Source of the DNA: an uncultured Collinsella sp.
Lineage (GTDB): Bacteria; Actinomycetota; Coriobacteriia; Coriobacteriales; Coriobacteriaceae
Assembly: GCA_958450865.1 (NCBI GenBank)
Contig: CAUDNY010000001.1
Location: 372,001-436,000 of the forward strand
DNA length: 64,000 nt
Direction of reading: 5' to 3'
In this document: piece by piece, positions 59,667 to 64,000 of the stretch
Position numbering within the stretch: the first letter of the stretch is position 1
How the letters are laid out: every line of letters starts with the position of its first letter
Translations under genes and position numbers: made by a program
Notes under the pieces: generated by a model
What the model saw: only the letters and a program-made list of their open reading frames with translations
Database searches by the model: none
What the model was told of the DNA's origin: nothing

Positions 59667-59726
59667 GCGCCGGCCGAAACCGGCGCGCTAATCAGTAATC
59701 GTTATTGTTAGTATAGCACTAACAAT
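59667..59726 (-). promoter_or_regulatory. Two hairpins in the pflB-grcA gap
   Basis: In the transcript (minus) an AU-rich perfect 9-bp hairpin (ATTGTTAGT-gctat-ACTAACAAT, 59704-59726) sits right after the pflB stop, then a GC-rich 7-bp hairpin (GCGCCGG / CCGGCGC, 59667-59686), then the grcA ribosome site. They may set the ratio of the two products. Confidence 0.6.
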
Positions 59727-59728
59727 AG

Positions 59729-61780
<2,052 letters not shown>

Positions 61781-62170
61781 TGTGTAACCACGCTCCTAGT
61801 TACGTGTAATGCGGCGCTCTCTCACACCGCTGCTTATTGAATTCTTGAATTATCGGCTTGCACTACCGGCTTCTTCCGTTCTTCACCACACATTGGTACA
61901 GGGAAAAACGTTTGTCCACCTTGGAACTGCAACCCAAAACCCAAGATTTCACCCGTTTGAGAAGGATAACATAGCCACCCCCTTCATCAGGGCTGTTATA
62001 TGTTTCTTTTTTTATACCATTAGGGCGTTTTTAACAAATCCGCAGGAAATGCGAGCGCGAGCAACTACCGTTCACCGATTTGTTTGGTATATTTCCTTGC
62101 CTTTGTACGACGTTCACTCTAGCTGTTATGCCAGTTTTAGCAGGGTAAAGTGCCCCAGAGACCCCGCAGA
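61781..62170. other. AT-rich leader upstream of pflB
   Basis: About 390 bases with no gene and clearly lower GC than the surroundings. It must hold the pflB promoter. A weak candidate on the minus strand is TTGTTA with TATAAA 15 bases apart near 62020-62045. No Rex or FNR site was identified with confidence. Confidence 0.4.
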
Positions 62171-62175
62171 AACTG

Positions 62176-62211
62176 CAGGGCGGCCACGGGATTTCCCCCG
62201 GGACCGCCCTG
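62176..62211 (-). terminator. Terminator-like hairpin after kdgT
   Basis: Arms CAGGGCGGTCCCGGG and CCCGTGGCCGCCCTG (two mismatches) on the minus strand with a 6-base loop, 40 bases past the KdgT stop; no clear T-run. Confidence 0.55.
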
Positions 62212-62250
62212 TGGCATGGTTAGTTATTTAGCTTTGATTGCCGCTTGGCA

Positions 62251-63264
62251 TTAGGCGGCTGCGGCGGCCTTGTCGGTCGTTGCCTTGCTGTGGCCCTGAC
62301 CCTCAAAATGCTTGTAGCACCAGCTGGTGACCAGCGGGGTCAAAATGGCCGTCACGATAGCACATGCTGCAACCTGCGCCGTAGCCGTCGCGAGCACCGC
62401 GCCGCCGTACATGGCCTCGTTGACGCTTGCCATGGCAGCAGGCGTGGCCACATTGGCTCCGGCGCAGCTCGAAATGGCCGCACCTGCGACACCCGTACCG
62501 CCCGTGAGCTTATCGACCGCGATGACGGGAATTGCAAAGACTACCGAGCAGATCACGCCGAGCAGGATGCCGGGAAGACCACCGTTGATAAGCTGGCCAA
62601 AGGTCATGGTCGAGCCCATGGCAAAGAAGACGAGCACGATGATGGCGGAAAGTGCCGGTGCCATCATCTTCTTAAAGCTCGGGAAGAGGTTACCCAGAAT
62701 AATGCCGACGACGATCGGCAGGATGGCGCCCACGAGCGACCAACCGATCGGAGCCTGACCGGCAGCGCCGAGCACGATCATCGTGACCGGAGGGCCGACA
62801 ACCAGCGTGGTGATTGCGACGGCACCACGCTCGGCCTCATTGCCCATGGTGCCCATCAGACCAGCGTACATAGCGTTGTTGGCGCCGGTGCAAGCGGCCA
62901 GCATCACCATGGCAGAGATGCCAAACAGGTTGTCGTTGAATACATAAAGGATGAGCAGCGACACGGCAACGACCACGATCTGCTTGACGGCGATGATGAT
63001 GGCGCCGCGGGCAGCGGCGGCAGGAGCGCTCTTAAACGAAATCGTCGTACCGACGATGAGCAAAAAAGCGCCAACAAGCGGGCCTGCGCCCTGCTGGGTC
63101 ATGCCGAGCGTAAAGCTGCCGAGCGTTTTGAACAGGTCGGGGAACAGCGTGTTGAGCAGGCAGCCCAACAAAAGCGGCACCAAAATATTGGCACCCGGGA
63201 TGGAGGACATCTTAAAGAACGGCTCCTTTGCCGCCGGCGCCTCCACCGCAGTCGATTCACTCAT
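62251..63264 (-). CDS. 2-keto-3-deoxygluconate permease (KdgT-like)
   Basis: A 337-residue membrane protein with about 10 hydrophobic segments. SIPGANILVPLLLGCLLNTL, GFLLIVGTTISFKSAP-like AFLLIVGTTISFK and AACTGANNAMYAGLM fit the KdgT family, as does GAAISSCAGANVATPAAM. KdgT brings in 2-keto-3-deoxygluconate by proton symport during pectin or hexuronate use. AAAGGAGATAT is the ribosome site for MSESTAVEA. It lies just downstream of an SDR gene on the same strand; both may belong to a sugar-acid unit. Transported substrate is inferred. Confidence 0.88.
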   Translation of the reverse strand: MSESTAVEAPAAKEPFFKMSSIPGANILVPLLLGCLLNTLFPDLFKTLGSFTLGMTQQGAGPLVGAFLLIVGTTISFKSAPAAAARGAIIIAVKQIVVVAVSLLILYVFNDNLFGISAMVMLAACTGANNAMYAGLMGTMGNEAERGAVAITTLVVGPPVTMIVLGAAGQAPIGWSLVGAILPIVVGIILGNLFPSFKKMMAPALSAIIVLVFFAMGSTMTFGQLINGGLPGILLGVICSVVFAIPVIAVDKLTGGTGVAGAAISSCAGANVATPAAMASVNEAMYGGAVLATATAQVAACAIVTAILTPLVTSWCYKHFEGQGHSKATTDKAAAAA

Positions 63265-63372
63265 ATATATCTCCTTTGGATGCATGCGAATCGTAGCCGC
63301 ACGCGCCTATGTCAGAAAGAAGGCGACGGTCCCGAGTCGCAGGAACCGTCGCCGAATAATCGTCGTGGGGTA

Positions 63373-64000
63373 TTACCCGTCCAGGACGATGCCGCCGTCG
63401 CAGTCGCCGATCTCGCCGTTCACGAAGCTGGCGAGGTCGGAAGCGAAGAACAGCACCATCTGCGCAGGCTCGCTGGCCTGGGCGGCGCGGCCCAGAGGAA
63501 TACCGTTGATGATGCGCTGAGAGTTCTCGTCAGAGAGAATCGAGGTCATATCGGTAAGGGTAAGTGACGGGCACACGGCGTTGCAGCGGACGCCAAACTT
63601 GCCGCCTTCCTTGGCGACTGCCTTGGTTAGACCGTTAACACCGGCCTTGGAGCTGGCGTAGGCGGCTGTGCCGAGCAGGCCGCCACCGATCTTGCCCGCA
63701 ACGGAACTCACGTTGACGATAGTGCCGGCATGGGCCGCCTTAAAGTGCGGATACACGGCGTTCATCATAGTGAAGGTACCGTTGAGGTTGATGTCGATGG
63801 TGCGACGCCACTCGGTGTCATCAATCTCGTCGAATTTCTTGGTGCTGATGACGCCAGCGCAGTTGATCAGGATGTTGGTTTGCGGCAGGTCCGTAAAAAT
63901 CTGCTCGACGGTCTCACGCGCCTTAGGCGCATCGGCAACATCGAGCTGATAGAACTTGTTGCCCTCGCCAAGCTCGGCCACAGCGGCCTCGCCCTTGGCA
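63373..64000 (-). CDS. SDR-family oxidoreductase (start beyond the window)
   Basis: The window contains the last 209 codons of a short-chain dehydrogenase; the N-terminal Rossmann half (TGxxxGxG) is outside. Visible: KFYQLDVADAPKARE, ILINCAGVISTKKFDE (NAG), the catalytic Ser in NVSSVAGKIGGG and YASSKAGVNG (YxxxK), and a C-terminal GDCDGGIVLDG. Next to a KdgT-type permease it could be a 2-dehydro-3-deoxygluconate or gluconate-type dehydrogenase (KduD-like), but the substrate is uncertain. Confidence 0.88.
   Translation of the reverse strand, partial: AKGEAAVAELGEGNKFYQLDVADAPKARETVEQIFTDLPQTNILINCAGVISTKKFDEIDDTEWRRTIDINLNGTFTMMNAVYPHFKAAHAGTIVNVSSVAGKIGGGLLGTAAYASSKAGVNGLTKAVAKEGGKFGVRCNAVCPSLTLTDMTSILSDENSQRIINGIPLGRAAQASEPAQMVLFFASDLASFVNGEIGDCDGGIVLDG

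Overview
The window is about 64 kb of GC-rich, densely coded DNA. It looks like a chromosomal segment of a strictly anaerobic gut actinobacterium of the class Coriobacteriia, most likely Collinsella or a close relative. This is an inference from gene content: pyruvate formate-lyase fermentation, a 2-hydroxyacyl-CoA dehydratase activase-like giant protein, Tat lipoproteins, an LPXTG-like surface protein and a Dxs-type synthase, together with base composition. No rRNA, tRNA, CRISPR array, complete insertion sequence or prophage was seen. Both ends cut through genes: an OPT-family transporter on the left and an SDR oxidoreductase on the right.

Layout. 0-8.5 kb: end of an oligopeptide transporter, a long coiled-coil/CAP surface protein, a DUF389 membrane protein, a Tat-lipoprotein arylsulfotransferase and a 3-hydroxyacyl-CoA dehydrogenase. 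8.7-14.2 kb: a 1593-residue activase/dehydratase-like protein with its TetR-type regulator. 14.3-14.8 kb: a small locus resembling a type I toxin-antitoxin pair, bracketed by two near-identical palindromes. 14.8-21.4 kb: HAD phosphatase, a TetR-controlled MFS exporter, PII plus ammonium transporter, a CmpB-like membrane protein and an HD protein. 21.6-28.2 kb: dxs, a striking 80-bp-periodic inverted-repeat array, a complete polar amino acid ABC transporter (binding protein, two permeases, ATPase) and a class I glutamine-amidotransferase-like hydrolase. 28.3-34.7 kb: HPt protein and a GGDEF/receiver/HD-GYP protein, a hydrolase, a radical SAM protein, methionine aminopeptidase and a 2-hydroxyacid dehydrogenase. 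34.9-42 kb: RelB-like/PIN toxin-antitoxin pair, M18 aminopeptidase, a choloylglycine-hydrolase-like enzyme, 6-phosphofructokinase and a membrane-bound HTH regulator. 42.3-49.4 kb: FtsX-type ABC exporter, GyrI-like protein behind a LexA-like box, ClC channel and Ogt. 49.7-55.1 kb: the aspartate-to-threonine pathway (asd and aspartate kinase on one strand, thrC and thrB on the other). 55.3-64 kb: EngB, MTA/SAH nucleosidase, a beta-lactamase-like remnant, PflA, DegV, pyruvate formate-lyase split into two genes, a KdgT-type permease and the SDR.

How the genes connect. PflA, the 683-residue PFL body and the separate 83-residue glycyl-radical protein should make one fermentation enzyme. PII and Amt form an ammonium-uptake control pair. 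Asd, aspartate kinase, ThrC and ThrB supply threonine. The HPt protein and the receiver-containing HD-GYP protein are probably a phosphorelay/c-di-GMP pair.

The most unusual content lies between genes. First, four 56-bp inverted-repeat units sit at an exact 80-81 bp period (23448-23744). Second, a family of long composite palindromes lies at 3' ends of genes. They share a short asymmetric core (ACGTCCTCG on one side, CTGCGGAATGT on the other) inside long arms whose sequence differs from element to element but is matched within each. Two of them sit in a 520-bp direct repeat and show compensatory base-pair changes. Third, the PFL is split precisely before its glycyl-radical domain. All functional statements are from reading the sequence and family knowledge; no searches were run.
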